Assembly (NCBI GenBank): GCA_016234685.1
Contig: JACRAT010000005.1
Span: 62,001 to 126,000 of the forward strand
DNA length: 64,000 nucleotides
Origin: Nitrosomonadales bacterium
GTDB lineage: Bacteria; Pseudomonadota; Gammaproteobacteria; Burkholderiales; Gallionellaceae
Direction of reading: 5' to 3'
The notes under the pieces are model-generated. The model had not been told where the DNA came from, did no database searches, and saw nothing but the letters and a program-made list of their open reading frames with translations. Of this stretch, positions 25,025 through 38,306 are shown in pieces; position 1 is the first letter of the stretch; each line of letters starts with the position of its first letter. The position numbers and the translations under genes were made by a program.

Positions 25025-25330
25025 ATGGAAACACTCAAGTTCTACCTCAGTGAAAAACAGCAACACAACGGCAGCTTGCTCTACGAATGGTTACTCGAAG
25101 AAGCGCGCCGACAGGGCATCTCCGGCGGTTCGGCGTTCCGCGCTATCGCGGGATACGGGCGGCATGGACGGCTGCACGAAGAGACCTTCTTCGAGTTGGG
25201 CGGCGAGTTGCCGGTGATCGTGGAGTTCGTGCTGGAGACGGCGCAAGCCGAGCGATTCATTGAGACATTACGCCCGCAGGGGTTGAAGCTGTTCTACGTC
25301 AGGCAGCAGGCCGAGGCGGGCGAGGTGTGA
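25025..25330 (+). CDS. DUF190 family protein
   Basis: 101 aa from ATG 25025, preceded by TAGGAGG. YLSEKQQHNGSLLYEWLLEEARRQGISGGSAFRAIAGYG, read in pieces, is the family's hallmark N-terminal half, with a PII-like ferredoxin fold predicted from family knowledge. DUF190 genes commonly sit beside crcB, which suggests a part in fluoride resistance or its regulation, but the function is unproven. Confidence 0.85.
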   Translation: METLKFYLSEKQQHNGSLLYEWLLEEARRQGISGGSAFRAIAGYGRHGRLHEETFFELGGELPVIVEFVLETAQAERFIETLRPQGLKLFYVRQQAEAGEV

Positions 25331-25333
25331 TTT

Positions 25334-25361
25334 GGAGTGCGCAGACTCGTCTGCGCACTCC
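25334..25361. repeat. perfect palindrome between convergent genes (possible bidirectional terminator)
   Basis: A 28-bp sequence with 13-bp perfectly complementary arms (GGAGTGCGCAGAC / GTCTGCGCACTCC) around TC. It lies four bases after the DUF190 stop and 16 bases before the end of the convergent kinase gene. There is no strong T-run. A shortened relative is at 904-927. Confidence 0.8.
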
Positions 25362-25377
25362 ATAATTGGCGCATCAC

Positions 25378-26655
25378 TCAGGCTGGCGTGGCCAGTCCCC
25401 GCATCCCCAGCAGCGCCGCGCCGAATGCTGCCTCCGCTTGATCCGTCGCCGTCACCGGCACGCCCAATAGTCGTTCCCGCATCTGCCTCCACACCGCATT
25501 CTTCGCCCCGCCGCCTGCCGTGACCACGGCTCGCAGCGGCGTTGCGCCCAACTCCGCCAGTTTCGCGTAACCCGCCGCCTCGATGCGGGCGAGACCTTGC
25601 AGCAGGCCGTGCAGAAATTCGGCGTTATTTTCAGTCGGCCCTGAGCCGGGTCGAAGAGGTCGCGGTGACAGGCGCGGCGCGAGTTGCGGGTCATTGACGG
25701 GGAAGCGTTCGCCGGGGCGCGGCAGCGGGTAGTAGTCCAGCGGGCTGTCCTGTGTCGGGTCGATGCGGGCAGAGAGTTCGGCAAGCTGGGCATCGTCAAA
25801 GAACTGCCGCAACACCCCGCCGCCCGAGTTGGATGCGCCACCTGCCAGCCACAGATCGCCGTAACGATGGCTGTACACGCCGAATTCTGCCGCCTCGACG
25901 CGCCGCTCCGAGAGCAACTTCAGCACCAGCGTCGTCCCCAGCGAAGTCACCGCCTCGCCCGGCTGCGTCACCCCGGCGGCGATGAAGGCGGCGATGCTGT
26001 CGGTCGTCCCCGCATGGATGCGGCAATCCGGCGCGATGCCGAAGCGCTGTGCCAGCGCCGCCGAGATTGTGGCGATGGCCGTACCGGGCGCGACTACCTG
26101 CGGCAGCAGCGTGCTATGCGGCAGCGTCAGTACCCACTCCGGCCAGCAGAGATGCTCCACGTCGTAGCCGGTCTTGAGCGCGTTGTGATAGTCCGACACG
26201 CCGCTCAGGCCGGTGAGCAGTGCTGCCAGCCAATCCGCCTGATGCAGGAAATGCACCGCCCGCACGACCTCGGCATGGCGCGTCAGCCACAAAAATTTCG
26301 CCAGCCCGGAAGTCGCGCCGCACACCGTGTGACCGGGCGGCGCGATGCTTTTCAACGCAAGCGCCTCTGCCGTTGCCCGTCCATCGTGGTACAGCAAAGC
26401 AGGCGAGACCGGCTCCAGCGCTGCATCGCACAACAACACCGTCGCCGAAGTCGCATCCAGCGTGATGCCGCGCAACTGACGGGCGAGGTAGGTGGGCAGG
26501 CGGGAAAGCAAGGCGAACAACGCCTCGCGCCAGTCTTGCGGTGTTTGTTCGGCGGGAAACGAGACCTGATCGTGATGGATGAGGCGGGCGTTTGCGTCGA
26601 TCACACACGCCCGCGCGCCGGAAGTGCCGAAGTCTAGGCCGAGGAAATAGCTCAT
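25378..26655 (-). CDS. FGGY-family carbohydrate kinase (probable D-ribulose kinase type)
   Basis: 425 aa. LGLDFGTSGARACVID at the N-terminus is the phosphate-binding loop, HAGTTDSIAAFIAAG near residue 215 the sugar-kinase middle block, and VTAGGGAKNAVWRQM near 375 the adenosine motif. The short length and the TTDS/GAKN pattern resemble the D-ribulose kinases of cyanobacteria and plants more than xylulokinase (about 490 aa). An RPLRPGSGPTEN stretch near residue 335 appears to be encoded by a REP-like sequence. The substrate is an inference. Confidence 0.75.
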   Translation of the reverse strand: MSYFLGLDFGTSGARACVIDANARLIHHDQVSFPAEQTPQDWREALFALLSRLPTYLARQLRGITLDATSATVLLCDAALEPVSPALLYHDGRATAEALALKSIAPPGHTVCGATSGLAKFLWLTRHAEVVRAVHFLHQADWLAALLTGLSGVSDYHNALKTGYDVEHLCWPEWVLTLPHSTLLPQVVAPGTAIATISAALAQRFGIAPDCRIHAGTTDSIAAFIAAGVTQPGEAVTSLGTTLVLKLLSERRVEAAEFGVYSHRYGDLWLAGGASNSGGGVLRQFFDDAQLAELSARIDPTQDSPLDYYPLPRPGERFPVNDPQLAPRLSPRPLRPGSGPTENNAEFLHGLLQGLARIEAAGYAKLAELGATPLRAVVTAGGGAKNAVWRQMRERLLGVPVTATDQAEAAFGAALLGMRGLATPA

Positions 26656-26674
26656 CCTTACCTCGGTTGTGCGT

Positions 26675-27094
26675 TTAACCTCGTGTATTCGACTGCGTAC
26701 TGAACTGACTCAGTTCCACATACGGCGCAGGCTGCCAGCCTGCCTTGCGATGCTCCGCCACGACATTGGTGAAGATGCCGCCGCGCACGTAGAATTTGGC
26801 GGTGAGGCGCATGAATTTGGGATCGGTGGCGGCGACCAAATCGTTAAGGATGCGGTTGGTGACATCTTCGTGGAAGCAGCCTTCGTTGCGGAAGCTCCAC
26901 ATGTACATCTTCAGGCTCTTGAGTTCGACGCATTGCTGGTCGGCGATGTAATCTAGGATCAGCGTGGCGAAGTCCGGCTGGCCGGTCTTGGGGCACAAAC
27001 AGGTGAACTCCGGCACTTCCATGTGGATGTGGTAGTCGCGGTTGGGGTGCGGGTTGGGGAAGGTTTCCAAGGTCTTGCTGGGTTGGCTGCTCAT
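26675..27094 (-). CDS. queF: NADPH-dependent 7-cyano-7-deazaguanine reductase (short, type I)
   Basis: 139 aa. [15 protein letters not shown] near residue 32 holds the catalytic Cys, [17 protein letters not shown] the conserved Glu-Ser-Lys segment, and [12 protein letters not shown] follows. It reduces preQ0 to preQ1 for queuosine in tRNA. The short form without the N-terminal half found in E. coli QueF is typical of type I enzymes. It is divergent from smc, 51 bp apart. Confidence 0.93.
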   Translation of the reverse strand: MSSQPSKTLETFPNPHPNRDYHIHMEVPEFTCLCPKTGQPDFATLILDYIADQQCVELKSLKMYMWSFRNEGCFHEDVTNRILNDLVAATDPKFMRLTAKFYVRGGIFTNVVAEHRKAGWQPAPYVELSQFSTQSNTRG

Positions 27095-27145
27095 GTTGGA
27101 CGCTCTCGGTTAGAATGGCGCGAATTATAACGTCGCGTGACCAGA

Positions 27146-30667
<3,522 letters not shown>

Positions 30668-30713
30668 GTGCAGGGGGCTGATTCGATTCCAGCCTTCTGC
30701 AATTTTTCAGTGA

Positions 30714-30742
30714 TTTACCCATCGTCGATGCTTGCGTATAAT
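30714..30742 (+). promoter_or_regulatory. sigma70 promoter of guaB
   Basis: TTTACC at 30714-30719, 17-bp spacer, TATAAT at 30737-30742 followed by GCGCGC. The ATG of guaB is 26 bp downstream of the -10 box. Confidence 0.65.
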
Positions 30743-30767
30743 GCGCGCTTTGCCGAGGATGCCTGCC

Positions 30768-32228
30768 ATGCGTATTACCCAGAAGGCCTTGACCTTTGAC
30801 GACGTTCTCTTGGTTCCAGCCTATTCCAATGTGTTGCCGCGCGACGTTACGTTGCGCACGCAACTGACCCGCAACATCACGCTGAATATTCCGGTTCTGT
30901 CCGCTGCGATGGATACCGTGACCGAATCTCGTCTGGCGATCGCGCTGGCACAAGAGGGCGGTATCGGCATCATCCACAAGAACATGACGGCCAGACAGCA
31001 GGCCGCCGAAGTCTCCAAGGTGAAGCGCTTCGAGAGTGGTGTGGTGAAGGATCCCGTCACGGTGACGCCCGCCATGACCGTGCGCGACGTGCTGAAACTG
31101 ACCCAGCAGCACCGCATCTCCGGCATCCCGGTGGTGGACTCAGGCCAATTGGTCGGCATCGTCACTAATCGCGACCTGCGCTTCGAGAGCAACCTCGATC
31201 AGCCCATCAGCAACATCATGACGCCGCGCCAGCAGCTCATCACTGTGCGCGAGAACGCCAGTCTGGAAGAGGCGCGCACCCTGATGCACCAACACCGCAT
31301 CGAGCGTGTGCTGGTGGTCAACGACGCATTCGATCTGCGCGGCCTGATGACCGTGAAGGACATCCTGAAATCCTCCGAACACCCGCTGGCCTGTAAGGAC
31401 AGTCTCGGTCGTCTGCGCGCTGGCGCGGCGGTCGGCGTGGGCGAAGGTACGGAAGAGCGCGTCGAGCTGCTGGCCGAGGCCGGGGTGGACGTGATCGTGG
31501 TGGATACCGCGCACGGTCATTCGCAAGGCGTGCTGTCGCGTGTGCAGTGGGTGAAGAAAAACTTCCCGCAGATCGAAGTCATCGGCGGCAACATCGCCAC
31601 CGGCGCAGCAGCACGTGCGCTGGTCGATCATGGCGCGGACGGCGTCAAGGTCGGTATCGGCCCAGGCTCCATCTGCACCACCCGCATCGTGGCGGGCGTG
31701 GGCGTGCCGCAGATCTCGGCGGTGGACAACGTCGCCAAGGAACTGATGGGCAGCGGCGTGCCGTTGATCGCTGACGGCGGCATCCGCTTCTCCGGCGACA
31801 TCGCCAAGGCCATCGCCGCTGGCGCGCATACCGTGATGCTGGGCGGCATGTTCGCCGGCACAGAAGAAGCGCCGGGCGAGATCGAATTGTTCCAAGGTCG
31901 CTCGTACAAGAGTTATCGCGGCATGGGTAGCTTGGGTGCGATGCAGCAAGGTTCCAAGGATCGCTATTTCCAGGACACCGAAGGCAACAACGACAAGCTT
32001 GTCCCCGAAGGCGTGGAAGGCCGCGTACCTTACAAGGGCAGCGTGCTGGCCGTGATCCACCAACTGCTCGGCGGCTTGCGCGCCAGCATGGGCTATTTGG
32101 GCTGTGCCGACATCGCCACCATGCACGCCAAGGCCGAATTCGTCCAGATCACCGCCGCCGGTATCCGCGAATCGCACGTGCACGACGTACAGATCACTAA
32201 GGAAGCGCCGAATTATCACGTTGATTAA
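30768..32228 (+). CDS. guaB: IMP dehydrogenase
   Basis: 486 aa from ATG 30768; the longer frame from 30732 runs through the promoter. [25 protein letters not shown] in pieces is the conserved start. Two CBS domains lie at about 95-205, and the catalytic loop [13 protein letters not shown] near residue 300 has the active Cys. It oxidises IMP to XMP, the first committed step to GMP. guaA follows 107 bp downstream, the next enzyme of the pathway. Confidence 0.97.
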   Translation: MRITQKALTFDDVLLVPAYSNVLPRDVTLRTQLTRNITLNIPVLSAAMDTVTESRLAIALAQEGGIGIIHKNMTARQQAAEVSKVKRFESGVVKDPVTVTPAMTVRDVLKLTQQHRISGIPVVDSGQLVGIVTNRDLRFESNLDQPISNIMTPRQQLITVRENASLEEARTLMHQHRIERVLVVNDAFDLRGLMTVKDILKSSEHPLACKDSLGRLRAGAAVGVGEGTEERVELLAEAGVDVIVVDTAHGHSQGVLSRVQWVKKNFPQIEVIGGNIATGAAARALVDHGADGVKVGIGPGSICTTRIVAGVGVPQISAVDNVAKELMGSGVPLIADGGIRFSGDIAKAIAAGAHTVMLGGMFAGTEEAPGEIELFQGRSYKSYRGMGSLGAMQQGSKDRYFQDTEGNNDKLVPEGVEGRVPYKGSVLAVIHQLLGGLRASMGYLGCADIATMHAKAEFVQITAAGIRESHVHDVQITKEAPNYHVD

Positions 32229-32335
32229 AACTGCGGGAAGGGAGAAGGGTAAAGAGAAGGGTAAAACCTGAGCGTCTTCACCCTTGAGCGCCTCAGGCGC
32301 GTTCCCTCCCCCTTTACCCTTCCTAGGTTCAAACC

Positions 32336-33916
32336 ATGCACAAAAAAATCCTCATCCTCGACTTCGGTTCCCAATTCACCCAGCTCATCGCGCGTCGCGT
32401 GCGTGAGGCCACTGTCTACTGCGAGTTGCACGCTTGGGACATGAGCGAGGCGGACATTCGCGCGTTTGATCCGGCGGGCATCATCCTGTCTGGAGGGCCG
32501 AATTCGGTGTACGAGGACGAGACGCCGAAGGCACCGCAGGTGGTGTTCGATCTGGGCGTGCCGGTGTTCGGCATCTGTTACGGGATGCAGACGATGGCGG
32601 CGCAGTTGGGCGGGGCGGTCGAGTCGGGCAAGGTGCGCGAGTTCGGTTATGCCGAGATTCGCGCGCAGGGTCATTCCAAGCTATTCGACGGCATCCAGGA
32701 CAAGACCAACGCCGCAGGTCATGGCCTGCTCGACGTGTGGATGAGCCACGGCGACAAGGTGACCGAGTTGCCTGCCGGGTTCAGCGCCATCGCTTCTAAC
32801 GAAGCCACGCCGTTTGCCGCGATGGCGGACGAGGCGCGCCGTTTCTACGCCGTGCAGTTCCACCCCGAAGTCACCCACACGCATCAGGGCAAGGCAATCA
32901 TCGCCCGCTTCGTGCATGACATCTGCGGCTGTGGCCGTGATTGGAACATGCCGGACTACATCGCCGAGGCGGTGGAGAGAATCCGCGCGCAAGTGGGCGA
33001 CGAGGAAGTCATCCTCGGCTTGTCCGGCGGGGTGGATTCCTCGGTGGCGGCGGCGCTGATTCACCGCGCCATCGGCGACCAACTCATCTGCGTGTTCGTG
33101 GACAACGGCCTGTTGCGCCTGAACGAGGGTGCGCAGGTGATGGAGACTTTCGGCCAGAATATGCAGATGAAGATCGTCCATGTGGACGCCAGCGGCGAGT
33201 TCCTCAAGCACCTGACCGGCGTGTCCGATCCCGAGCAGAAGCGCAAGATCATCGGCCGCGAGTTCGTCGAAGTGTTCCAGCGCGAGTCGGCCAAGTTGAA
33301 GAGCGCCAAGTGGCTGGCGCAGGGCACCATCTACCCGGACGTGATCGAATCCGCAGGAGCCAAGACCAAGAAGGCGCATACCATCAAGTCGCACCACAAC
33401 GTCGGCGGCCTGCCCGACACCATGCATCTCAAGCTGCTGGAGCCGCTGCGCGAGCTGTTCAAGGACGAAGTGCGTGAACTCGGCGTGGCCCTCGGCTTGC
33501 CGCCCGACATGGTGTACCGCCATCCCTTCCCCGGCCCCGGCTTGGGCGTGCGCATCTTGGGCGAAGTGAAGAAGGAATACGCCGAACTGCTGCGCCGCGC
33601 CGATGCCATCTTCATCGAAGAGCTGCGCAACACCCGCGATGCCAGCGGCAAGACATGGTACGAGCTGACCTCGCAGGCCTTCACTGTGTTCCTGCCGGTA
33701 AAGAGCGTAGGTGTGATGGGCGATGGTCGCACCTACGAATGGGTGGTATCGCTCCGCGCGGTGGTGACCAGCGATTTCATGACCGCCCATTGGGCGCATC
33801 TGCCCTACGAGTTGCTGGGCCGCGTCTCCAATCGCATCATCAACGAAGTGCGTGGTATCAACCGCGTGGTCTACGACATCTCCGGCAAACCGCCCGCGAC
33901 CATCGAGTGGGAATGA
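32336..33916 (+). CDS. guaA: GMP synthase (glutamine-hydrolysing)
   Basis: 526 aa. The class I amidotransferase domain has [20 protein letters not shown] with the nucleophilic Cys, and FHPEVTHT with the His-x-Glu pair. The synthetase domain has the PP-loop [12 protein letters not shown] near residue 228, and the C-terminal dimerisation domain includes [15 protein letters not shown]. It converts XMP to GMP. The guaB-guaA gap contains a small palindrome at 32288-32300 (GCGCCT/AGGCGC) and purine/pyrimidine-rich inverted repeats but no gene. Confidence 0.97.
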   Translation: MHKKILILDFGSQFTQLIARRVREATVYCELHAWDMSEADIRAFDPAGIILSGGPNSVYEDETPKAPQVVFDLGVPVFGICYGMQTMAAQLGGAVESGKVREFGYAEIRAQGHSKLFDGIQDKTNAAGHGLLDVWMSHGDKVTELPAGFSAIASNEATPFAAMADEARRFYAVQFHPEVTHTHQGKAIIARFVHDICGCGRDWNMPDYIAEAVERIRAQVGDEEVILGLSGGVDSSVAAALIHRAIGDQLICVFVDNGLLRLNEGAQVMETFGQNMQMKIVHVDASGEFLKHLTGVSDPEQKRKIIGREFVEVFQRESAKLKSAKWLAQGTIYPDVIESAGAKTKKAHTIKSHHNVGGLPDTMHLKLLEPLRELFKDEVRELGVALGLPPDMVYRHPFPGPGLGVRILGEVKKEYAELLRRADAIFIEELRNTRDASGKTWYELTSQAFTVFLPVKSVGVMGDGRTYEWVVSLRAVVTSDFMTAHWAHLPYELLGRVSNRIINEVRGINRVVYDISGKPPATIEWE

Positions 33917-34020
33917 TCTAACTCCAGAAGGGGGCGTTGGCCCTCCTGCGAGGTGGTTACCCTGTCTAGTTAGGGGGTTTCCTGATTGGTCGGTCTTGTG
34001 CCGCAAGGTATGATGCTGCC

Positions 34021-35448
34021 ATGAAAAAAATCGACCAGCTTCTGCGTGCCGTGCCCAAGTCTGTGATGGTCGTCGGGTTGTTGATTCTGGCGGCAATCTT
34101 TTTCTACCTCGATCATTACACCGGGCCGCGCGTTCCGCTTACGCTGCTTTATCTGCTCACGCTGTTCGTCGCCATCAAGTACGTCGGCATCCGCTTCGGC
34201 TATGCGATGGCGCTGTTGCTGGCGTTGGGCAAGACGCATATCTCCCATCTGTTCCACCCAGAAGATACCGAGCTGCTAAGCCTGTTCCGACTGGCGAGTA
34301 ACTGGGCCTTGTACTCCCTGTTCTGTTTTTTGATGTATGCGCAGATGGACGGACGCAAGCGGGCGGAGTCGGCTTTGGACGATCTTTCCCGGTTGCATCA
34401 GGCCATCATCAATAAGACCGACTCCGGCATCGTCGTTTTTAAAGCTACGGGTGAATGCCGGATGGCGAACCGCGCGGCGGCGATAATCCTCGGTGGGACG
34501 CAGGGGCAGGTCGAGCAGAGCGATTTTCGACACATTTCGTCCTGGCAGGGGAGCGGTATGCTGGAGCTGGCCGATGCAGTATTGCGCAGCGGGAGGTCGC
34601 GTCAGTTCGAGGCGCCGTTGCATACCGAGTTCGGCAAGGACATCTGGTGCATCGCCACGCTGGGCCGCATCGACATGCAGGAAGGGCCGCATCTGCTGGT
34701 GGTGTTTACCGATATGTCGCATCTGAAGGCGGCGGTGACGGCGATGAACGAGGCGCATCAGACCGCCGAGATCGCGTTGAGCCGGGCCGGGGCGGCCGAG
34801 CGTCGCATCATTAACATCAGCGAAGAGACTCAGCAGCGCATCGGCCAAGAGTTGCACGACGATCTCGGCCAGCGTTTGACGGGCGTGGCCTTTTTGTCCG
34901 AGGTGCTGTTCCAGAAGCTGAAAGGGCATGGCTTGCAAGATGAGATGCAGGATGCCGCCAAGGTGACGGCGCTCATCAACGATGCCATCGCCAAGACTCG
35001 CCAGTTGGCGCATGGTCTGTATCCGGTCGAGGTGAAAGAGGGGGGGTTGGAGGGGATGTTGGCGCAGTTGGCGAGCGACACTTGGGCGATCTATGGCATC
35101 GCGTGCGAGTTGGACTACGACGAATCCTGCCGCTTCAAGCACACCGAAGAGATCATCCATCTGTATCGCATCTGTCAGGAGGCGGTGAACAATGCCGTCA
35201 AACACAGCGCCTGTAATCGGATCAGCCTGACAGTGATCCTTACCTCGGTGGGGCGCATCGTAGAGATCGCCGATAACGGGAGCTGGTTCGGCGACAGGAT
35301 CGAGGCGCAGAAAGGGCTGGGGATGCACTCCATGCGCTACCGTGCTTCGCTGATAGGTGCGACGCTGGACATCGACTCGATGGTCAGCGGCGGAACCAGT
35401 GTGACCATCTGTCTACCAGAGAAAACAGGGGAATCGAATGCCGCATAA
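34021..35448 (+). CDS. NarL-family sensor histidine kinase with membrane N-terminus and PAS-like domain
   Basis: 475 aa. Residues about 10-110 hold three or four membrane spans with little periplasmic material, then a PAS-like domain at about 125-240. A HisKA_3 dimerisation segment follows with ELHDDLGQRLTG, giving the phosphorylated His at about 279, and a C-terminal ATPase with EAVNNAVKHS near 389 and GLGMHSMRYRA. Family members sense small molecules or redox state and phosphorylate LuxR-type regulators. The gene for such a regulator overlaps the 3' end by 11 bp. The signal is unknown. Confidence 0.88.
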   Translation: MKKIDQLLRAVPKSVMVVGLLILAAIFFYLDHYTGPRVPLTLLYLLTLFVAIKYVGIRFGYAMALLLALGKTHISHLFHPEDTELLSLFRLASNWALYSLFCFLMYAQMDGRKRAESALDDLSRLHQAIINKTDSGIVVFKATGECRMANRAAAIILGGTQGQVEQSDFRHISSWQGSGMLELADAVLRSGRSRQFEAPLHTEFGKDIWCIATLGRIDMQEGPHLLVVFTDMSHLKAAVTAMNEAHQTAEIALSRAGAAERRIINISEETQQRIGQELHDDLGQRLTGVAFLSEVLFQKLKGHGLQDEMQDAAKVTALINDAIAKTRQLAHGLYPVEVKEGGLEGMLAQLASDTWAIYGIACELDYDESCRFKHTEEIIHLYRICQEAVNNAVKHSACNRISLTVILTSVGRIVEIADNGSWFGDRIEAQKGLGMHSMRYRASLIGATLDIDSMVSGGTSVTICLPEKTGESNAA

Positions 35449-36133
35449 CGCCGCCGTGAAGGCCAGAATCCTGATCGTCGACGATCACCCCATCGTGCGC
35501 CAAGGCATGGCCATGCTCATCAACCGAGAGCCGGACATGCAAGCCTGTTGCGATGCAGGCGACATCCAGCAGGCGGTGCAAGCCAATCGAAAATGTCCGC
35601 ATGATCTGGCGACGCTGGATCTTTCATTGGTTGGCGTCTCCGGGCTGGAACTGCTCAAGCGTTTTCGTTTCGAGTTTCCTGAGCTGCCCATCCTCATCAT
35701 CTCCATGCACGACGAAGCAGTCTATGCCGAGCCGGCCTTGCGTGCCGGGGCGCGCGGCTATCTGATGAAGCAAGTCGCCACTGACACCATGCTGCGCGCG
35801 ATCCGCCAGATCTTGCGTGGCGAGATTTACGTCAGCGACTCGATGAACGCCCGGATGTTGCAGCGCATGATGCAGGGCAGCAACGAGAACTCTCCGGTCA
35901 GCTGCCTCACTGCCACCGAATTCGAAGTGCTGCATCTGATCGGCTTGGGGCTGGGGACCAGCGAGATCGCCGAAAAGTTGGTGCGTAGCGTCAAGACCAT
36001 CGAATCGCATCGCGCCAACATCAAGCGCAAACTCAATCTGAATACTTCGACCCAACTCACCCACTTCGCCATCAAACTGGTTTCGCCGACCGGGGGTGTG
36101 GCGGATGGCGGGCTGGCGGAAGTCATCGAGTAG
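35438..36133 (+). CDS. LuxR/NarL-family response regulator
   Basis: 231 aa. The receiver domain has ILIVDDHPIVRQG at 11-23, the phospho-acceptor Asp at about 61 (LATLDLSLVG), and the Lys in YLMKQ. The C-terminal LuxR-type helix-turn-helix is LTATEFEVLHLIGLG then SEIAEKLVRSVKTIESHRANI. It is the partner of the overlapping kinase gene. The spacing and the HNAAVK... N-terminus support ATG 35438. Targets are not visible from sequence. Confidence 0.9.
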   Translation: MPHNAAVKARILIVDDHPIVRQGMAMLINREPDMQACCDAGDIQQAVQANRKCPHDLATLDLSLVGVSGLELLKRFRFEFPELPILIISMHDEAVYAEPALRAGARGYLMKQVATDTMLRAIRQILRGEIYVSDSMNARMLQRMMQGSNENSPVSCLTATEFEVLHLIGLGLGTSEIAEKLVRSVKTIESHRANIKRKLNLNTSTQLTHFAIKLVSPTGGVADGGLAEVIE

Positions 36134-36219
36134 TCCTAGCGTGTCGCTCAGCCGGGATCGTTCCCGCCCAAGGCTGTCGGGCAGATGCCCCGATGAAATC
36201 ATCAGGGCGAAAATTCCTC

Positions 36220-36247
36220 TTGCTATTTAATCCCTTGTCCCTATAAT
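36220..36247 (+). promoter_or_regulatory. sigma70 promoter of rhlE
   Basis: TTGCTA at 36220-36225, 16-bp spacer, TATAAT at 36242-36247, followed by a GCGCGCC discriminator. It is about 190 bp upstream of the rhlE start, leaving a long 5' leader. Confidence 0.65.
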
Positions 36248-36437
36248 GCGCGCCTGCCGCAGATTGCGGCATTAGTTCATCGTTTCCTGACCCCCTGCGT
36301 CCCCGTACCTCCGTGACGCGCCTTGATTCACCGGTTAGCGACGATGTGTTTGCGCCGGTAGAGCTTACCCCCCTACTGAATTTTTATTGTGTGGCCTAGC
36401 CGCACAGTGCGCCATTGCTTGTTTGTAAGGAAAATCC
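36248..36437 (+). other. long 5' untranslated leader of the DEAD-box helicase gene
   Basis: About 180 nt between the predicted start point and the GTG start codon, with no credible gene. It contains CTGCCGCAGATTGCGGCA, a foldable segment near 36255-36272. Long leaders are common on cold-induced helicase genes; a thermosensor or autoregulatory role is possible but unproven. Confidence 0.45.
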
Positions 36438-37868
36438 GTGTCTACAGAAAACACCGTATCTGAAGTAACTTTTGCAACTCTGGGTCTGAACCCGCTGATC
36501 CTCAAAGCCGTAGAAGAATCCGGCTACACCGTGCCCACGCCTATTCAGGCTCAGGCCATCCCCGAAGTGTTGGCCGGACATGATCTGATGGCTTCGGCCC
36601 AGACCGGCACAGGCAAGACCGCTGCTTTCATCTTGCCCGCACTGAATCGCATCGCTGAACCTTCCGCTGTACGCAGCAAGGGCCCGCGCGTTCTGGTGCT
36701 GACTCCGACGCGTGAACTGGCGCAACAGGTCTCTGATGCCGCCACCAAGTACGGCAAGAACATGCGCGTCAAGGTCGTCAGCATCTTGGGCGGTATGCCT
36801 TATCCGCTACAAAACAAGCTGTTGTCCAACCCTGTGGACATCTTGGTCGCCACGCCTGGCCGTCTGATCGACCACATCGAACGTGGCCGTATCGACTTTT
36901 CCCGTCTGGAAATGCTGGTGATGGACGAAGCCGACCGTATGCTGGACATGGGCTTCATCGACGACGTGGAGCGCATCGCGGCAGCGACACCCGCAACCCG
37001 TCAGACGCTGCTGTTCTCGGCTACGTTGGATGGCGTGATCGGCAATCTGGCCGAGCGTCTGCTGAAGACACCGAAGCGCATCAGCATCACCGCTGCGCAA
37101 GCTCGTCACGAGAACATCGAGCAACGTCTGATGTACGTCGACGATATGGCCCACAAGACCCGTCTGCTCGATCATCTGCTGCGCGATGCCGATCTGAACC
37201 AAGCCGTGGTGTTCACCGCCACCAAGCGCGACGCTGACACTTTGGCCGACAGCCTGCTGGCACAAGGCCACTCTGCTGCTGCACTGCACGGTGACATGAA
37301 TCAGCGCGAACGCAACCGTACGCTGGTCAACCTGCGTCGCGGTCAAGTGCGTATCTTGGTCGCTACTGACGTGGCTGCTCGCGGCATCGACGTTTCCGGC
37401 ATCTCGCACGTCATCAACTTTGACTTGCCCAAGTTTGCTGAAGATTACGTACACCGTATCGGTCGTACCGGTCGTGGCGGTGCTTCCGGCATTGCTGTGT
37501 CTTTCGCTTCCGGTCGTGACATCGGCACAGTGAAGAAGATCGAACGCTTCACTGGCCAGACCATCGACACCCACACCGTTGCAGGTATGGAACCGAAGTT
37601 CAAGCCACGTCCGAATGGTGGCGGCGCACCGCGCGGCGGCTTCGGCGGCCCACGCGGAAACTCTGGCGCACCGCGTCACCACGCACCGGACAGCCGTCAC
37701 GGCTTTCCGCGTGATGACCGTGGCGGCGCACCACGTCGTGAAGGCCATTCGCACAACCGTTTCGGCAATTCCGCACCGCGTCCTGCGGCTGGTGATGCCG
37801 GTCAACGTCGTCAAGGCAGCGGCAACAGCTTCTCGCTGGGCCGTGGCAACAACAACGGTAATCGCTGA
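36438..37868 (+). CDS. rhlE: DEAD-box RNA helicase (RhlE type)
   Basis: 476 aa from GTG 36438, with AAGGAAAA just upstream. The Q motif is GYTVPTPIQAQAIP, motif I AQTGTGKTAAF, motif II MDEADRMLDMGF, motif III SAT, and motif VI HRIGRTGRGG. The tail from about residue 385 is rich in Gly, Arg, Asn and His with repeated GGAPR units, an RNA-binding extension. It remodels RNA, probably in ribosome assembly or decay and at low temperature, as known for relatives. A strong terminator follows. Confidence 0.93.
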   Translation: MSTENTVSEVTFATLGLNPLILKAVEESGYTVPTPIQAQAIPEVLAGHDLMASAQTGTGKTAAFILPALNRIAEPSAVRSKGPRVLVLTPTRELAQQVSDAATKYGKNMRVKVVSILGGMPYPLQNKLLSNPVDILVATPGRLIDHIERGRIDFSRLEMLVMDEADRMLDMGFIDDVERIAAATPATRQTLLFSATLDGVIGNLAERLLKTPKRISITAAQARHENIEQRLMYVDDMAHKTRLLDHLLRDADLNQAVVFTATKRDADTLADSLLAQGHSAAALHGDMNQRERNRTLVNLRRGQVRILVATDVAARGIDVSGISHVINFDLPKFAEDYVHRIGRTGRGGASGIAVSFASGRDIGTVKKIERFTGQTIDTHTVAGMEPKFKPRPNGGGAPRGGFGGPRGNSGAPRHHAPDSRHGFPRDDRGGAPRREGHSHNRFGNSAPRPAAGDAGQRRQGSGNSFSLGRGNNNGNR

Positions 37869-37908
37869 TCGCTAGTGGGCGGAGGCTTCGGTCTCGGCCC
37901 ATTCGTTA

Positions 37909-37949
37909 AGCAATAAAAAAGCACGCGATTCGCGTGCTTTTTTATTGCT
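37909..37949 (+). terminator. bidirectional rho-independent terminator after rhlE
   Basis: AGCAATAAAAAAGCACGCGA and its near-perfect complement ending TTTTTTATTGCT. The stem is GC-rich in the middle with A-run and T-run on both sides, so it can terminate rhlE and, on the other strand, the glycine-zipper gene. Confidence 0.92.
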
Positions 37950-37968
37950 GTGCGCCTAGCGCTCAGGC

Positions 37969-38292
37969 TCAGTCGTCGCCGTGTCTTCTGTGGCGACGGC
38001 CTTCGCCTTCGTCGTCATCATGCTCACGTGCCGGGCGTACTTGGTCGCGGGGTTGGTAGACCGGGCGGGCGGCAGGTTGGCGCTGCTGGCCGCTGGTGCC
38101 GATGGCCGCGCCCGTTGCGCCACCGATCGCGCCCCCTAGGATCGCCCCACCTTGTCCGCCAACGGAGTGGCCGACACCTGCGCCGACGGCACCGCCGACT
38201 GCGCCACCCAGCACGGCGCGGTTGTTGCGGCCATCAGCCGCGCAGCCGGCCAGTGCCAAAGCCAGCCCGGAGATCAGAATCACGTTTTTCAT
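37969..38292 (-). CDS. glycine-zipper lipoprotein
   Basis: 107 aa from ATG at 38290-38292. MKNVILISGLALALAGCAADG is a lipoprotein signal with lipobox LAGC. Residues about 30-70 are a glycine zipper (repeated GGAVGGAVGAG and GGAIGGATGAA), and the tail is rich in Arg, His and Asp. Such proteins resemble the Rcs-associated or SlyB/17-kDa antigen class in the outer membrane. It is next to, and related to, the gene at 38307, so the two look like a tandem duplication. Role unknown. Confidence 0.75.
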   Translation of the reverse strand: MKNVILISGLALALAGCAADGRNNRAVLGGAVGGAVGAGVGHSVGGQGGAILGGAIGGATGAAIGTSGQQRQPAARPVYQPRDQVRPAREHDDDEGEGRRHRRHGDD

Positions 38293-38306
38293 ATTTATCT
38301 CCTGAC

